Assembly (NCBI RefSeq): GCF_045920555.1
Contig: NZ_CP174509.1
Span: 1,550,001-1,614,000, forward strand
DNA from: Pseudalkalibacillus sp045920555
Lineage (GTDB): Bacteria > Bacillota > Bacilli > Bacillales > Fictibacillaceae
Length of the DNA: 64,000 nucleotides
Reading direction: 5' to 3'
Under the pieces are notes generated by a model. The model had not been told where the DNA came from. It worked only from the letters and a program-made list of their open reading frames with translations, and made no database searches. Shown one piece after another: positions 1-7,977 of the stretch; the first letter of the stretch is position 1; every line of letters starts with the position of its first letter. The translations under genes were made by a program, and so were the position numbers.

Positions 1-216
1 GAATTACTGGGAAGGATAGCAGATATTTTCGGTGTTACTACAGATTATCTACTTGGTCGAACGGATATTCCTAACCCAAATTATAAAGAAAATGAAAGAT
101 ACACATGTCAAAATTATGAAAACCTTTCTGAAGAAGAAAAGGATTATCTTAAACTTCAATTAGAAATTTTCCGAAAGATAAAGGAAAAAGATAAGAATGA
201 ATCTGATGGCGGATGA
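1..216 (+). CDS. C-terminal end of an Xre/HTH-type transcriptional regulator (truncated by window edge)
   Basis: An open frame enters from the left edge and stops with TGA at 214-216, giving 71 residues. It begins with ELLGRIADIFGVTTDYLLGR, the typical end of a Cro/C1-type helix-turn-helix domain (a recognition helix followed by the 'DYLLGR' turn), and continues into a charged tail rich in Glu and Lys. This pattern is common in small Xre-family DNA-binding regulators of Bacillus. The N-terminal part, and so its start and its operator, lie outside the window. The target is unknown. The gene ends 456 bp before the serA-type gene and is not obviously linked to it. Confidence 0.75.
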   Translation, partial: ELLGRIADIFGVTTDYLLGRTDIPNPNYKENERYTCQNYENLSEEEKDYLKLQLEIFRKIKEKDKNESDGG

Positions 217-430
217 TTCTATATAGAATAGATCTTCTTGCGATGGCATCTTTTCTATATGAGAAATAATGACTAATTAATCTATGAATTAAGAACATGA
301 CCTTAATTTTATGTTAATTTAGCATGTCAATGACGATAAGGATTCTTGCTCAAGTTAACTTAGTGAAGCTTAATAAAATTACCAGTTGAAGGTTTGTCGC
401 AAAATTGATAATATAACTTTAAAATCAAAA

Positions 431-502
431 GGCTATGTGTGACTGGCGAACACGGATAACCGTGAGGGAGCACATAGTATCGATAGCCGTTCGCCTGGGC
501 AG
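431..502 (+). ncRNA. ZTP (pfl) riboswitch aptamer
   Basis: The segment has the ZTP/pfl core: GTGACTGGCGAACA at 438-451, a small CACGG/CCGTG hairpin, GGGAG, then CCGTTCGCCTGGGCA at 487-501. The GGCGAAC segment is perfectly complementary to GTTCGCC, as expected for the pseudoknot, and CTATGTG pairs with CACATAG to close the first domain. The family senses the purine/one-carbon alarmone ZTP/ZMP and turns on one-carbon and folate genes. A phosphoglycerate dehydrogenase (serine being the main one-carbon donor) directly downstream fits this role. Confidence 0.85.
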
Positions 503-540
503 AGGTAAGGGATTTTAGATCCCTTGCCTCTTCGTGTTTT
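502..540 (+). terminator. Intrinsic terminator of the ZTP riboswitch expression platform
   Basis: GAGGTAAGGGA at 502-512 pairs with TCCCTTGCCTC at 520-530 (one G-U), followed by a modest T-rich tract. The stem begins immediately after the aptamer's CCTGGGCA segment, so ligand binding can compete with terminator formation. It is placed to control the gene starting at 673. Confidence 0.75.
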
Positions 541-672
541 CAGAAGGGAGTGTCAGGGAACCGGAATCGATCCATTCTAAGCAGTGAACACAGGTCATCA
601 TGGTTGTAGACGTAAGGACAATTATCTATTTGATACAAATAAGACTACAAAAAGAAAAGAGGAGAAGATTCA

Positions 673-1872
673 ATGAGCATAATGACGTTAGACAAAGTCA
701 AAACGATCAAGACGTTAAATGGTATTGCAGCAAGCGGACTCAATGTATTCAATAAAGATGGTTTCGGGATCGATAATGATAGTGAAAATCCTGATGCCAT
801 TGTTGTCCGCAGTTATGACATGCATTCAATGGAATTTGGCAATAACCTGAAGGCGATTGCACGTGCTGGTGCAGGTGTCAATAATATCCCTGTTGAAAAG
901 TGTACAGAATGTGGCATCGTCGTTTTCAATACCCCCGGCGCTAATGCCAATGCAGTCAAGGAACTGGTGCTGACATCATTGATGGCTTCATCCCGAAATC
1001 TTTTTACCGGTATAAGCTGGGTGAAGTCGTTGGAAAGTGAAGGGGCACGAATTCCTGAACTTGTAGAAGCCGGAAAAAAACAATTTGTCGGAAATGAAAT
1101 AAAAGGAAAAACACTGGGTGTCATCGGCTTGGGAGCAATCGGTGCGCTTGTAGCGAATGATGCACTTGATTTAGATATGGACGTTCTGGGGTTTGATCCG
1201 TTCATCTCCGTGGATACGGCTTGGAATTTGTCCCGGAAAATACAACGAGCCATGACCATTGAACAGTTGTTTGCTGAGTCGGATTATATCACCGTGCACG
1301 TTCCGTTGACGGATGGCACAAAAGGAATGTTCAATAAAGCAACCTTTGACATCATGAAGAAGGGCGTCAATATTCTGAATTTCTCCCGCGGTGAACTTGT
1401 GGACGAAACACATATGGCTGATGCACTTGAAAATGGGAGAGTAGGCAAATATATTACAGACTTTCCAAGCGAAAAACTGCTAAACGTGGAAAATGTCATT
1501 TCAATCCCTCACCTTGGTGCTTCTACGAAAGAATCAGAGGAAAACTGTGCGGTCATGGCAGCTCGCCAAACGAAGGAATACCTAGAGACAGGGAACATCA
1601 AAAACTCTGTCAACTTCCCGAACGCTTCTCTGCCTTATACAGGAAAACGTCGAATCGCGGGTTTTCACAAAAACGTTCCAAACATGGTCGGACAGATTAC
1701 ATCCATTCTATCAAACCATAACTTGAACATTGCAGACATGGTGAACAGAAGCCGGGGAGATTATGCGTATACGATGATCGATATCGACAATCAAGTAAAT
1801 GGAGATAACGTGATCGGCCTGGAGGAAGATATCAGACAGATCGAGGGAATCGTTACCGTACGTGTCATTTAA
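673..1872 (+). CDS. serA: D-3-phosphoglycerate dehydrogenase, short ACT-domain form
   Basis: The 399-residue protein is a D-isomer-specific 2-hydroxyacid dehydrogenase that oxidises 3-phosphoglycerate in the first step of serine synthesis. The Rossmann dinucleotide motif GKTLGVIGLGAIG lies near residues 144-156. The catalytic Arg, Glu and His are in FSRGELVDE, in FPSEKLL and in IPHLGAST. The last ~80 residues form an ACT domain (NMVGQITSILSNHNLNIADM). It is much shorter than the ~525-residue B. subtilis SerA and resembles the ~390-residue form of lactobacilli. The ATG at 673 has an AGAGGAGA site 5-10 nt upstream. A ZTP riboswitch and terminator precede it, so expression probably follows one-carbon/purine status. 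It is monocistronic, ending at a strong hairpin at 1899-1940. Confidence 0.88.
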   Translation: MSIMTLDKVKTIKTLNGIAASGLNVFNKDGFGIDNDSENPDAIVVRSYDMHSMEFGNNLKAIARAGAGVNNIPVEKCTECGIVVFNTPGANANAVKELVLTSLMASSRNLFTGISWVKSLESEGARIPELVEAGKKQFVGNEIKGKTLGVIGLGAIGALVANDALDLDMDVLGFDPFISVDTAWNLSRKIQRAMTIEQLFAESDYITVHVPLTDGTKGMFNKATFDIMKKGVNILNFSRGELVDETHMADALENGRVGKYITDFPSEKLLNVENVISIPHLGASTKESEENCAVMAARQTKEYLETGNIKNSVNFPNASLPYTGKRRIAGFHKNVPNMVGQITSILSNHNLNIADMVNRSRGDYAYTMIDIDNQVNGDNVIGLEEDIRQIEGIVTVRVI

Positions 1873-1898
1873 CTTCGTACAGTACAGTTCACATATAA

Positions 1899-1940
1899 AA
1901 AAGCACGTGGTTTCACAATAAGAAATCACGTGCTTTTTTT
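1899..1940 (+). terminator. Rho-independent terminator after serA
   Basis: AAGCACGTGGTTTC and GAAATCACGTGCTT form a long stem followed by T8. It closes the serA transcript and directly precedes the mhqR promoter. Confidence 0.85.
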
Positions 1941-1950
1941 AAAACTTATG

Positions 1951-1998
1951 TTGACAGATAGAAAAACTTCAAGATATAATTATCTCGAATTCGAGATA
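1951..1998 (+). promoter_or_regulatory. mhqR promoter with MhqR operator
   Basis: TTGACA (1951-1956) and TATAAT (1975-1980) are separated by 18 bp. The perfect 18-bp palindrome TATCTCGAATTCGAGATA (1981-1998) abuts the -10 box. As I recall it, the published B. subtilis MhqR operator has the form tATCTcgaAtTCgAGATa, which matches. Binding here would autorepress mhqR. Confidence 0.85.
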
Positions 1999-2016
1999 TT
2001 CGAAAGGAACATTATT

Positions 2017-2472
2017 ATGGATCGTCAGGATATTAATCAACATGAAGAGGAATTATCGTTAAAAATTTTCATTGTCTTATCTCGGGCGTTACAATCAATT
2101 AGAAAGCGTGTGGAGGAAGACATAAAATGTTTAGGTTTAAATCCAACCGAGTTCTCTGTCCTAGAGTTGATCTATAGTAAAGGGGACCAACCGATACAAA
2201 AAATAGGTGGTAAAGTGTTGATAGCAAGCAGTAGTATTACCTATGTTGTAGATAAATTAGAAAAGAAAAAATTGATAGAGAGGAAACCTTGCCCTGAAGA
2301 TCGTCGTAAAACATACGCAGCAATTACAAAAAAGGGAATTGAATTAATGAATGAAGTTTTTCCAAAACATAAAGCAGCTATGAAAGAAATATGTGGGGGC
2401 TTAGATTCTACAGAGAAAGAAATTCTGATTGAAAAGTTGAAAAAACTAGGATACCATGCGCAAAGAATGTAA
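2017..2472 (+). CDS. mhqR: MarR-family repressor of quinone detoxification genes, MhqR
   Basis: A winged-helix MarR-type repressor of 151 residues. The DNA-binding core (NPTEFSVLELIYSKGDQPIQ, then SSSITYVVDKLEKKKLIERK, then PEDRRKTYAAITKKG for the wing) is close to B. subtilis and S. aureus MhqR, which derepress dioxygenases and quinone reductases when bound by quinones. The ATG at 2017 is chosen over an in-frame upstream start at 1930 because it has an AAAGG site 9 nt upstream and because the upstream start would lie inside the serA terminator and promoter. The same palindrome flanks the gene on both sides (1981-1998 and 2488-2505), giving autoregulation and control of the following operon. 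Confidence 0.9.
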   Translation: MDRQDINQHEEELSLKIFIVLSRALQSIRKRVEEDIKCLGLNPTEFSVLELIYSKGDQPIQKIGGKVLIASSSITYVVDKLEKKKLIERKPCPEDRRKTYAAITKKGIELMNEVFPKHKAAMKEICGGLDSTEKEILIEKLKKLGYHAQRM

Positions 2473-2487
2473 ATTTTTTTATCCTAA

Positions 2488-2505
2488 TATCTCGAATTCG
2501 AGATA
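2488..2505 (+). promoter_or_regulatory. MhqR operator of the dioxygenase operon
   Basis: A second exact copy of the palindrome TATCTCGAATTCGAGATA lies between mhqR and the first dioxygenase gene. It is positioned to repress the operon that starts at 2580. Confidence 0.85.
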
Positions 2506-2579
2506 ACTTAATTCGTAATATTTACAAAAGAAAAACGAAAAAGGGAAAACTAAAATAAAAAGATGGGAGTGTGAATCAC

Positions 2580-3518
2580 ATGATTAAAAAAACAACTGGA
2601 ATACACCACATCACAGCAATTGTAGGTCATCCACAGGAAAATGTTGACTTTTACGCTGGTGTTCTAGGTCTGCGCTTGGTTAAAAAAACAGTTAATTTTG
2701 ATGACCCAGGCACGTATCATCTGTATTTTGGAGATGAAGGTGGAAAACCAGGAACCATTATGACTTTTTTTCCCTGGCCTGATGCTTATCAAGGAAAAAT
2801 TGGCGATGGCCAAGTCGGGGTGACATCCTATGTCGTTCCAAAGGGGGCGATGCCATTCTGGGAAAAGAGACTTGAAAAGTTTGATGTTCCATTTACTAAA
2901 GTGGAACGTTTTGGTGAGCAGTATTTAACGTTCGATGATCCACATGGACTTCACTTAGAAATTGTTGAACGAGAAGATGGGGAAGCTAATAAATGGACCT
3001 TTGGAGGGGTAACTTCAGAAGTAGCGATCAAAGGATTTGGGGGTGCCACTCTATTTTCCGCACAGCCAAATAAAACAGCAGAATTGTTAGAAAAGGTAAT
3101 GGGCCTTGAACTCGTTGGTAAAGAGGGGGATTTTATTCGTTTCCGTTCATCAGCAGACATTGGAAATATCATCGACTTAAAAGCAACTCCAGCTGGAGGA
3201 GGGTCAATGGGCATCGGTACAGTGCATCACATCGCGTGGAGAGCCATAGATGACAATGGTCAGTTGGTATGGCAGAAGTATGTTGCAGAAAATGGTTACA
3301 GTGTCACCCCTGTTCAGGACAGAAACTACTTTAACGCTATTTACTTTAGAGAGCACGGGGAAATACTTTTTGAAATTGCGACGGATCCACCAGGATTTGC
3401 TCATGACGAATCAAGGGAAACTATGGGAGAAAATTTGATGTTACCAGAACAATATGAACCGTTTAGAGGGAGAATCGAACAACATCTAATTCCATTTAAA
3501 GTTAGGGAGCTAGAATAA
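2580..3518 (+). CDS. Ring-cleaving (hydroquinone-type) extradiol dioxygenase, MhqA/MhqO/MhqE family
   Basis: A 312-residue protein of two tandem vicinal-oxygen-chelate (glyoxalase-fold) domains. The probable Fe(II) ligands are visible: a His in GIHHITAIVG near residue 9, a His in GTVHHIAWRA near residue 216, and a Glu in GEILFEIATDPPGF near the C-terminus. Family members MhqA/E/O open the ring of methylhydroquinone and related compounds. ATG at 2580 is preferred to GTG at 2571 because GGGAG at 2565-2569 is about 10 nt from the ATG and only 1 nt from the GTG. It is the first gene of the MhqR-controlled operon. Which of the three B. subtilis paralogues it corresponds to is not resolved. Confidence 0.87.
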   Translation: MIKKTTGIHHITAIVGHPQENVDFYAGVLGLRLVKKTVNFDDPGTYHLYFGDEGGKPGTIMTFFPWPDAYQGKIGDGQVGVTSYVVPKGAMPFWEKRLEKFDVPFTKVERFGEQYLTFDDPHGLHLEIVEREDGEANKWTFGGVTSEVAIKGFGGATLFSAQPNKTAELLEKVMGLELVGKEGDFIRFRSSADIGNIIDLKATPAGGGSMGIGTVHHIAWRAIDDNGQLVWQKYVAENGYSVTPVQDRNYFNAIYFREHGEILFEIATDPPGFAHDESRETMGENLMLPEQYEPFRGRIEQHLIPFKVRELE

Positions 3519-3540
3519 ATAAAGTGAAAGGGTGATCTAT

Positions 3541-4149
3541 TTGCTTTCGATAGACCCGGCCCAAAATACCGAAAGAGAAAATTATAAGTTTTTGATTGGA
3601 AGTATTATCCCTAGACCAATCGCTTTTGTCACAACGGTTTCGAAAGATGGAATATTGAATGGTGCACCTTTCAGTTATTTTAATATTGTTTCATCCAACC
3701 CTCCTATGATTTCGTTAGCCATTCAGAGGCCGGGAGGAAGGCTTAAAGATACATCAAGAAATATCTTTGATACCAAGGAATTTGTCGTTCATATTGTTGA
3801 TGAAAAAAATGTGGAAAAAATAAATCAGACAGCTGCAAGCCTCCCGCATAATCAAAGTGAAATTGAACTAGCGGGATTAACACCCATCGACAGTGATAAA
3901 ATTTCAGTTCCAGGTGTCAAAGAAGCAAAAATCCGTATGGAGTGTGTACTCGAGCATTCTATTTCCTTAGGAGGCCTGGATTCTCCAGGGAGTGACCTGA
4001 TTATTGGAAAAGTCATTCAATTTCATATTGATGATGATATTTATGAAAATGGAAGAATCGATCCAAGAGGTCTAGGTGCCATCAGCCGGTTAGCAGGGCA
4101 TTATTATGCGAAGATTGGTGAAGTATTCTCAATAGAAAGACCAAAATAA
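3541..4149 (+). CDS. Flavin reductase family protein (FMN-binding split barrel)
   Basis: A 202-residue flavin-reductase-like protein: NYKFLIGSIIPRPIAFVTTVSKDGILNGAPFSYFN is the FMN-binding split-barrel signature, and the C-terminal region contains DPRGLGAISRLAGHYYAKIGEVF. Such proteins supply reduced flavin or act as NAD(P)H-dependent flavoproteins. TTG at 3541 gives the usual family N-terminus (MLSIDPAQNTERENYKF) and has AAAGGGTGAT spaced correctly; the GTG at 3532 sits inside that ribosome-binding site. It lies 22 nt after one dioxygenase and 38 nt before the next, so it is co-transcribed in the MhqR operon. It may reduce quinones or provide FMNH2; its substrate is inferred only from context. 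Confidence 0.8.
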   Translation: MLSIDPAQNTERENYKFLIGSIIPRPIAFVTTVSKDGILNGAPFSYFNIVSSNPPMISLAIQRPGGRLKDTSRNIFDTKEFVVHIVDEKNVEKINQTAASLPHNQSEIELAGLTPIDSDKISVPGVKEAKIRMECVLEHSISLGGLDSPGSDLIIGKVIQFHIDDDIYENGRIDPRGLGAISRLAGHYYAKIGEVFSIERPK

Positions 4150-4187
4150 ACTACTTTTTAATCCAAATATGGAATGGAGAGGGTAGA

Positions 4188-5135
4188 ATGCTGAAAACCT
4201 CAGGTATCCATCATATCACAGCGATGGTTAATGATGCACAAAGAAATATAGACTTCTATGCAGGTGTACTTGGGCTTAGGCTCGTAAAAAAAACGATCAA
4301 TTTTGATCGCCCAGAAGTGTATCATCTGTATTTTGGGAATGAATCCGGTGAACCTGGGTCTGTTATAACATTTTTTCCATGGCAGAAACAGCTTAAAGGC
4401 CGAATTGGTACAGGACAAGTTGGGGTTACAGGTTATATCATTCCGACAAATTCAATGGAATTTTGGGAGAATCGTCTGCAAAAATTTGGAGTGAAGGTTG
4501 AGACATCGGTTCGATTTGGAGAGAAGTATTTGAAGTTCAACGATCCAGATGGTCTTCAAATTGAATTGACGGAACGGAATGAAGGACCAACAAATAACTG
4601 GAGCTTTGGAGAAGTGGACTCTGAAGTCGCAATTAAAGGGTTTGGGGGTGCCACTTTAAATTCAGCGCAGCCTAATAAAACAGCGAATTTGCTTGAGAAT
4701 ATATTAGGATTCGGAAGCATTGGACAAGACGAAGGTTATCTTAGATTCAGGTCTGAAGCACAGCTTGGAAATACAATTGATATTAAATTATTACCGTCTG
4801 TTCGTGGATTGATGGGGGCCGGAACTGTTCACCATATTGCATGGAGAGCAAAAGATGAAGAAGAACATCATAAATGGAGAGCCCTCCTTGAGGAAAAAGG
4901 TTATCACCCAACAGAAATTCTTGATCGTAACTATTTTAAAGCTCTCTACTTTCATGAGGAAGGGGGAATTCTCTTTGAAATCGCAACCGATCCACCAGGT
5001 TTTACGGTCGATGAACCATTGGAAAAAATAGGTGAAAAATTCATGTTGCCATCATGGTTGGAATCAAAGAGAGATGAACTAGAAAGCGCCTTGCCTTCTG
5101 TAAAGGCTCGAGTATTGAAGGGGGAAGATTTATGA
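4188..5135 (+). CDS. Second ring-cleaving dioxygenase, MhqE-like
   Basis: A 315-residue paralogue of the gene at 2580, with the same two-domain layout and the same putative iron ligands (SGIHHITAMV, GTVHHIAWRA, GILFEIATDPPGF). ATG at 4188 follows GGAGAGGG. Its 3' end overlaps the ATG of the hydrolase gene by 4 nt (ATGA), the classic translationally coupled mhqE-mhqD arrangement of B. subtilis. Two dioxygenases in one operon suggest partly different hydroquinone substrates or dosage. The duplication predates this locus, since the two copies differ throughout. Confidence 0.87.
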   Translation: MLKTSGIHHITAMVNDAQRNIDFYAGVLGLRLVKKTINFDRPEVYHLYFGNESGEPGSVITFFPWQKQLKGRIGTGQVGVTGYIIPTNSMEFWENRLQKFGVKVETSVRFGEKYLKFNDPDGLQIELTERNEGPTNNWSFGEVDSEVAIKGFGGATLNSAQPNKTANLLENILGFGSIGQDEGYLRFRSEAQLGNTIDIKLLPSVRGLMGAGTVHHIAWRAKDEEEHHKWRALLEEKGYHPTEILDRNYFKALYFHEEGGILFEIATDPPGFTVDEPLEKIGEKFMLPSWLESKRDELESALPSVKARVLKGEDL

Positions 5136-5749
5136 AACATATATTTCATAAAGGGAAAGATTCTGATAAACCGACTTTATTACTACTTCATGGTACTGGG
5201 GGAAACGAATTAGACCTTTTGCCTGTTGCAGGAAGAGTTGATGATGAAGCTTCCATATTAAGTGTTCGAGGGAATATTTTAGAGAATGGAATGCCGCGAT
5301 TCTTCAAGAGGTTGGCAGAAGGTGTTTTCGATGAAGAGGATCTTATTTTCCGTACTGAAGAGTTGAATAAGTTCCTTGATGAAGCTGCTGAAAAATATGA
5401 TTTTGATCGAGGTAATATGATTGCCATCGGTTACTCTAATGGAGCCAATATTGCAGCAAGTTTATTATTCCATTATCAAAATGCATTAAAAGGTGCTGTT
5501 CTTCATCACCCTATGGTGCCTAGACGAGGAGTGGATCTTCCTGATCTATCAGGAAAATCCGTGTTTATTGCAGCTGGAACAAATGACCCGATTTGTTCTC
5601 CATCTGAAACTTCTGAACTCCAAACATTATTAGAAAAAGCGAACGCAAAAGTTGAACTTCATTGGGAAAATAAAGGTCATCAATTGACAGCTGAAGAAGT
5701 TGAAGCTGCAACACAGTGGTACCGGACGATTATAAAAACAGATGAATAA
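5132..5749 (+). CDS. mhqD: Alpha/beta hydrolase (carboxylesterase/phospholipase type), MhqD
   Basis: A 205-residue carboxylesterase-type alpha/beta hydrolase. The nucleophile is Ser102 in GYSNGAN, the acid is Asp152 in GTNDPICSP and the base is His183 in KGHQLT, with the oxyanion-hole region LLLHGTGGNE near residue 20. In Bacillus and Staphylococcus mhqD is a marker gene of the quinone response, probably hydrolysing products of ring cleavage. ATG overlaps the stop of the preceding dioxygenase and is preceded by GAAGGGGGA. It is the last intact gene before a third, imperfect MhqR site at 5761. Confidence 0.88.
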   Translation: MKHIFHKGKDSDKPTLLLLHGTGGNELDLLPVAGRVDDEASILSVRGNILENGMPRFFKRLAEGVFDEEDLIFRTEELNKFLDEAAEKYDFDRGNMIAIGYSNGANIAASLLFHYQNALKGAVLHHPMVPRRGVDLPDLSGKSVFIAAGTNDPICSPSETSELQTLLEKANAKVELHWENKGHQLTAEEVEAATQWYRTIIKTDE

Positions 5750-5760
5750 TTTTAAGAAAA

Positions 5761-5778
5761 TATCTCGAATTCAATATA
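5761..5778 (+). promoter_or_regulatory. Imperfect (decaying) MhqR operator
   Basis: TATCTCGAATTCAATATA matches the MhqR palindrome at 16 of 18 positions, with the right arm altered. It lies just upstream of a DoxX-like remnant and 250-300 bp upstream of wrbA, so it may be a leftover of a former mhqP-type promoter or still give weak control of wrbA. Confidence 0.6.
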
Positions 5779-5798
5779 ATTTAGATTAAAGGTAATAA

Positions 5799-5934
5799 TT
5801 CTGGAATATTAGGTGTTATAGAAAATACAGCTTGTTGGTTTATAAGTGTAGGGATTCCAGGGTTCCAGTATGAATTGCAAGGAGCGCTGCCATCATGAAT
5901 AGGAACTCTATTATAAATCCTCTGTAATGGGGAC
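5799..5934 (+). pseudogene. Remnant of a DoxX-family membrane protein (MhqP-like)
   Basis: A frame here reads SGILGVIENTACWFISVGIP, GFQYELQGALPS, a stop, then IGTLL. This resembles the DoxX pattern (GIGNTxGWFxSIGLPGFxAY ... IELLGGxALILGIGT), with deletions and no start or C-terminal half. B. subtilis MhqP, encoded in mhqNOP, is a DoxX protein under MhqR, which fits the adjacent degraded MhqR site. The identification rests on a short match. It could also be unrelated non-coding DNA. Confidence 0.4.
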
Positions 5935-6080
5935 AATAGCAGAAGAACAGCAAAGCATTGAAAGCCATTAATTTTCAATGGAGGTGGTTCTTATAGGATA
6001 TCAATAATTAAACTTAGGAGGTGTATTATTTGGGTTTTTTAGAAAAAATATTTGGGAAATCAACAAAGGAGATGGAAACT

Positions 6081-6692
6081 ATGTCAAACGTCAAATTAGC
6101 AGTAATTTTTTATAGCATGGGTGGAACAAACTTTCAATTGGCAAAATGGGCTGAAGAAGGAGCAAGAGAAGCTGGGGCTGATGTAAAAGTATTAAAAGTA
6201 GAAGAATTAGCACCAGAATCAATCATTGAGAGGAATGAGGCGTGGAAGTCGACTGTAGAAGCCACAAAAGACGTTCCAGTAGCGACATCTGATGATATCG
6301 AATGGGCAGATGCTATTATATTCAGTGTCCCAACACGTTTTGGAAACGTGCCGTCACAAATGAAACAATTCCTTGATATTCAAGGTGGCCTTTGGGCGAA
6401 CGGTAAGACAATAAACAAGGTTGTAAGTGCCATGACCTCTGCGCAAAATCCACACGGTGGTCAGGAAGCTACATTGTTATCATTATATACTTCTATGATG
6501 CACTGGGGTGCTATTATTGCCGCACCTGGTTATACGGATCCGGTACTGTTTGGTGCAGGTGGAAATCCATATGGAACAAGCGTAACAGTCGATCAAAATG
6601 GTAAAATGGTCGATGATGTTGAGGGAGCTGTCAAGCATCAAGCCAAACGTACTGTTACAGTTGCGGAATGGGTGAAAAATGGAAATCAATAA
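6081..6692 (+). CDS. wrbA: NAD(P)H:quinone oxidoreductase, WrbA-type flavodoxin-like protein
   Basis: A 203-residue flavodoxin-fold quinone reductase. SNVKLAVIFYSMGGTNFQLAKWAEEGA carries the FMN phosphate-binding loop, FSVPTRFGNVPSQMKQFLD binds the isoalloxazine, and SAQNPHGGQEATLLSLYTSMMHWG is characteristic of WrbA. It performs two-electron reduction of quinones to hydroquinones, the substrates of the neighbouring dioxygenases. Two start regions have good ribosome-binding sites: ATG 6081 (AAAGGAG, family-typical N-terminus) and TTG 6030 (TTAGGAGGTG), which would add a 17-residue N-terminal extension. I chose 6081. A terminator follows at 6718-6747. Confidence 0.88.
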   Translation: MSNVKLAVIFYSMGGTNFQLAKWAEEGAREAGADVKVLKVEELAPESIIERNEAWKSTVEATKDVPVATSDDIEWADAIIFSVPTRFGNVPSQMKQFLDIQGGLWANGKTINKVVSAMTSAQNPHGGQEATLLSLYTSMMHWGAIIAAPGYTDPVLFGAGGNPYGTSVTVDQNGKMVDDVEGAVKHQAKRTVTVAEWVKNGNQ

Positions 6693-6717
6693 TAAAAAGT
6701 ACCAATAAATATAGGTA

Positions 6718-6747
6718 GAGCCAATCAAAACGATTGGCTCTTATTTT
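6718..6747 (+). terminator. Terminator between wrbA and the convergent gerB-type gene
   Basis: GAGCCAATC and GATTGGCTC form a 9-bp stem with a T-rich tail. It lies between two convergent genes and overlaps the 3' end of the minus-strand gene. Confidence 0.75.
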
Positions 6748-7847
6748 GCTGATTTTTTCTTTTTCTTGAGAAAGATATAGATGTTTAGCCAAATAAATAA
6801 TAGTGGTATGTAACAATACACAAAAATTGAGCCGATGGTCGAAAGTAATGATTCAATGAATTCAATGCTGCTTTTATTTCTTAAATTAATCGCAATGATG
6901 AAAATGATGATGCTTGAAATCCATAATGAGGTTTTAGGTTTAAGGTCAACTGTAATCCTCAAGATCCTCGTCCCACTCCACAAACACACACAACATGTAG
7001 ATAAAATGACCAAAAGCCATGTAAATATATAAATATACTCGAATCGTTCGATTAAAGGCAATTGAATAATTTTTGAAAATATCAAAGTTGGCCATAGTGT
7101 AGCCTCCAATTGGCCAACATTAAAATATAGCAATGAGACGATCATAATTATCATATATATGATGGTTGTGTAGACGATGGCAAAATGTGCCCATTTCTGT
7201 GACCGATGATTATTCTTAATAAATGGAAAATAAATCAACAAATATTCGGGCCCCAGGAAGTGGGTAATTGTTTGTTTCGATGAAACGATATAGTCACTTA
7301 TGCTATGACTGAAAAAAGGGAGTAAATTATTCCAGTTAGCAAATTTCAAAGGAAAGTAAAGGCTTAGAAGCAATAGACTTGGTAGAAAAATACTCCAAAA
7401 ACAAATACCCGTAACTACACGAAATCCCCTTGAAACAATATATGTAACCACCAAGACGATAAGTAGTGATAACTCCCATAGATGGATATGCTGAAAAACC
7501 CATACTTGTAAGATTTCTACATATGATCTTATTACAGTGGATACAATTATAATTGTATATCCATAGATACAAAAAGATAAAAAATTCCCTAACCATTTTC
7601 CAAACAATTGTTGATGTAAGGATATGATATCTCCATTATTGGAATTTTTTAATAGAAAATAGATCATCACAATGAGCAGATGAAAACTTAATCCAACTAT
7701 TAAGAGGGAAATCCACGCGTCTTGTTCTGCTCCAATTATTAATTTACTTTGAAAACTCAGCATTCCGATACCAGTCTGTGTCCCATGAATCAGGAAAAAT
7801 AAAAAAAACGGAGAAACGGTTAAACTTTCCTTTACTTGTTTGCTCAT
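6741..7847 (-). CDS. Spore germination receptor B subunit (GerB/GerKB-type permease)
   Basis: A 368-residue integral membrane protein with about ten hydrophobic segments. It opens with LTVSPFFLFFLIHGTQTGIGMLSFQ, the usual start of GerB-family (APC superfamily) germination receptor subunits, and ends with a lysine-rich cytoplasmic tail. GerB subunits sit in the inner spore membrane with GerA and GerC and recognise germinants such as amino acids. This gene is detached from its likely partners: gerA and gerC at 9398-11996 lie upstream on the same strand, with two unrelated genes in between. A paralogue at 41498 shares the same organisation of segments. Confidence 0.88.
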   Translation of the reverse strand: MSKQVKESLTVSPFFLFFLIHGTQTGIGMLSFQSKLIIGAEQDAWISLLIVGLSFHLLIVMIYFLLKNSNNGDIISLHQQLFGKWLGNFLSFCIYGYTIIIVSTVIRSYVEILQVWVFQHIHLWELSLLIVLVVTYIVSRGFRVVTGICFWSIFLPSLLLLSLYFPLKFANWNNLLPFFSHSISDYIVSSKQTITHFLGPEYLLIYFPFIKNNHRSQKWAHFAIVYTTIIYMIIMIVSLLYFNVGQLEATLWPTLIFSKIIQLPLIERFEYIYIFTWLLVILSTCCVCLWSGTRILRITVDLKPKTSLWISSIIIFIIAINLRNKSSIEFIESLLSTIGSIFVYCYIPLLFIWLNIYIFLKKKKKSAK

Positions 7848-7977
7848 ATTTCAACACCTGATTCTTAAGGATAATACTAATTGGTTTGAGTTATACTCCA
7901 GAGTAGTTGTTCGGGTCTTCTCACTGTTTTCAACTAAATAGATTTTTTACGTAAATCTTTCTATAGCTTTTCAATAT

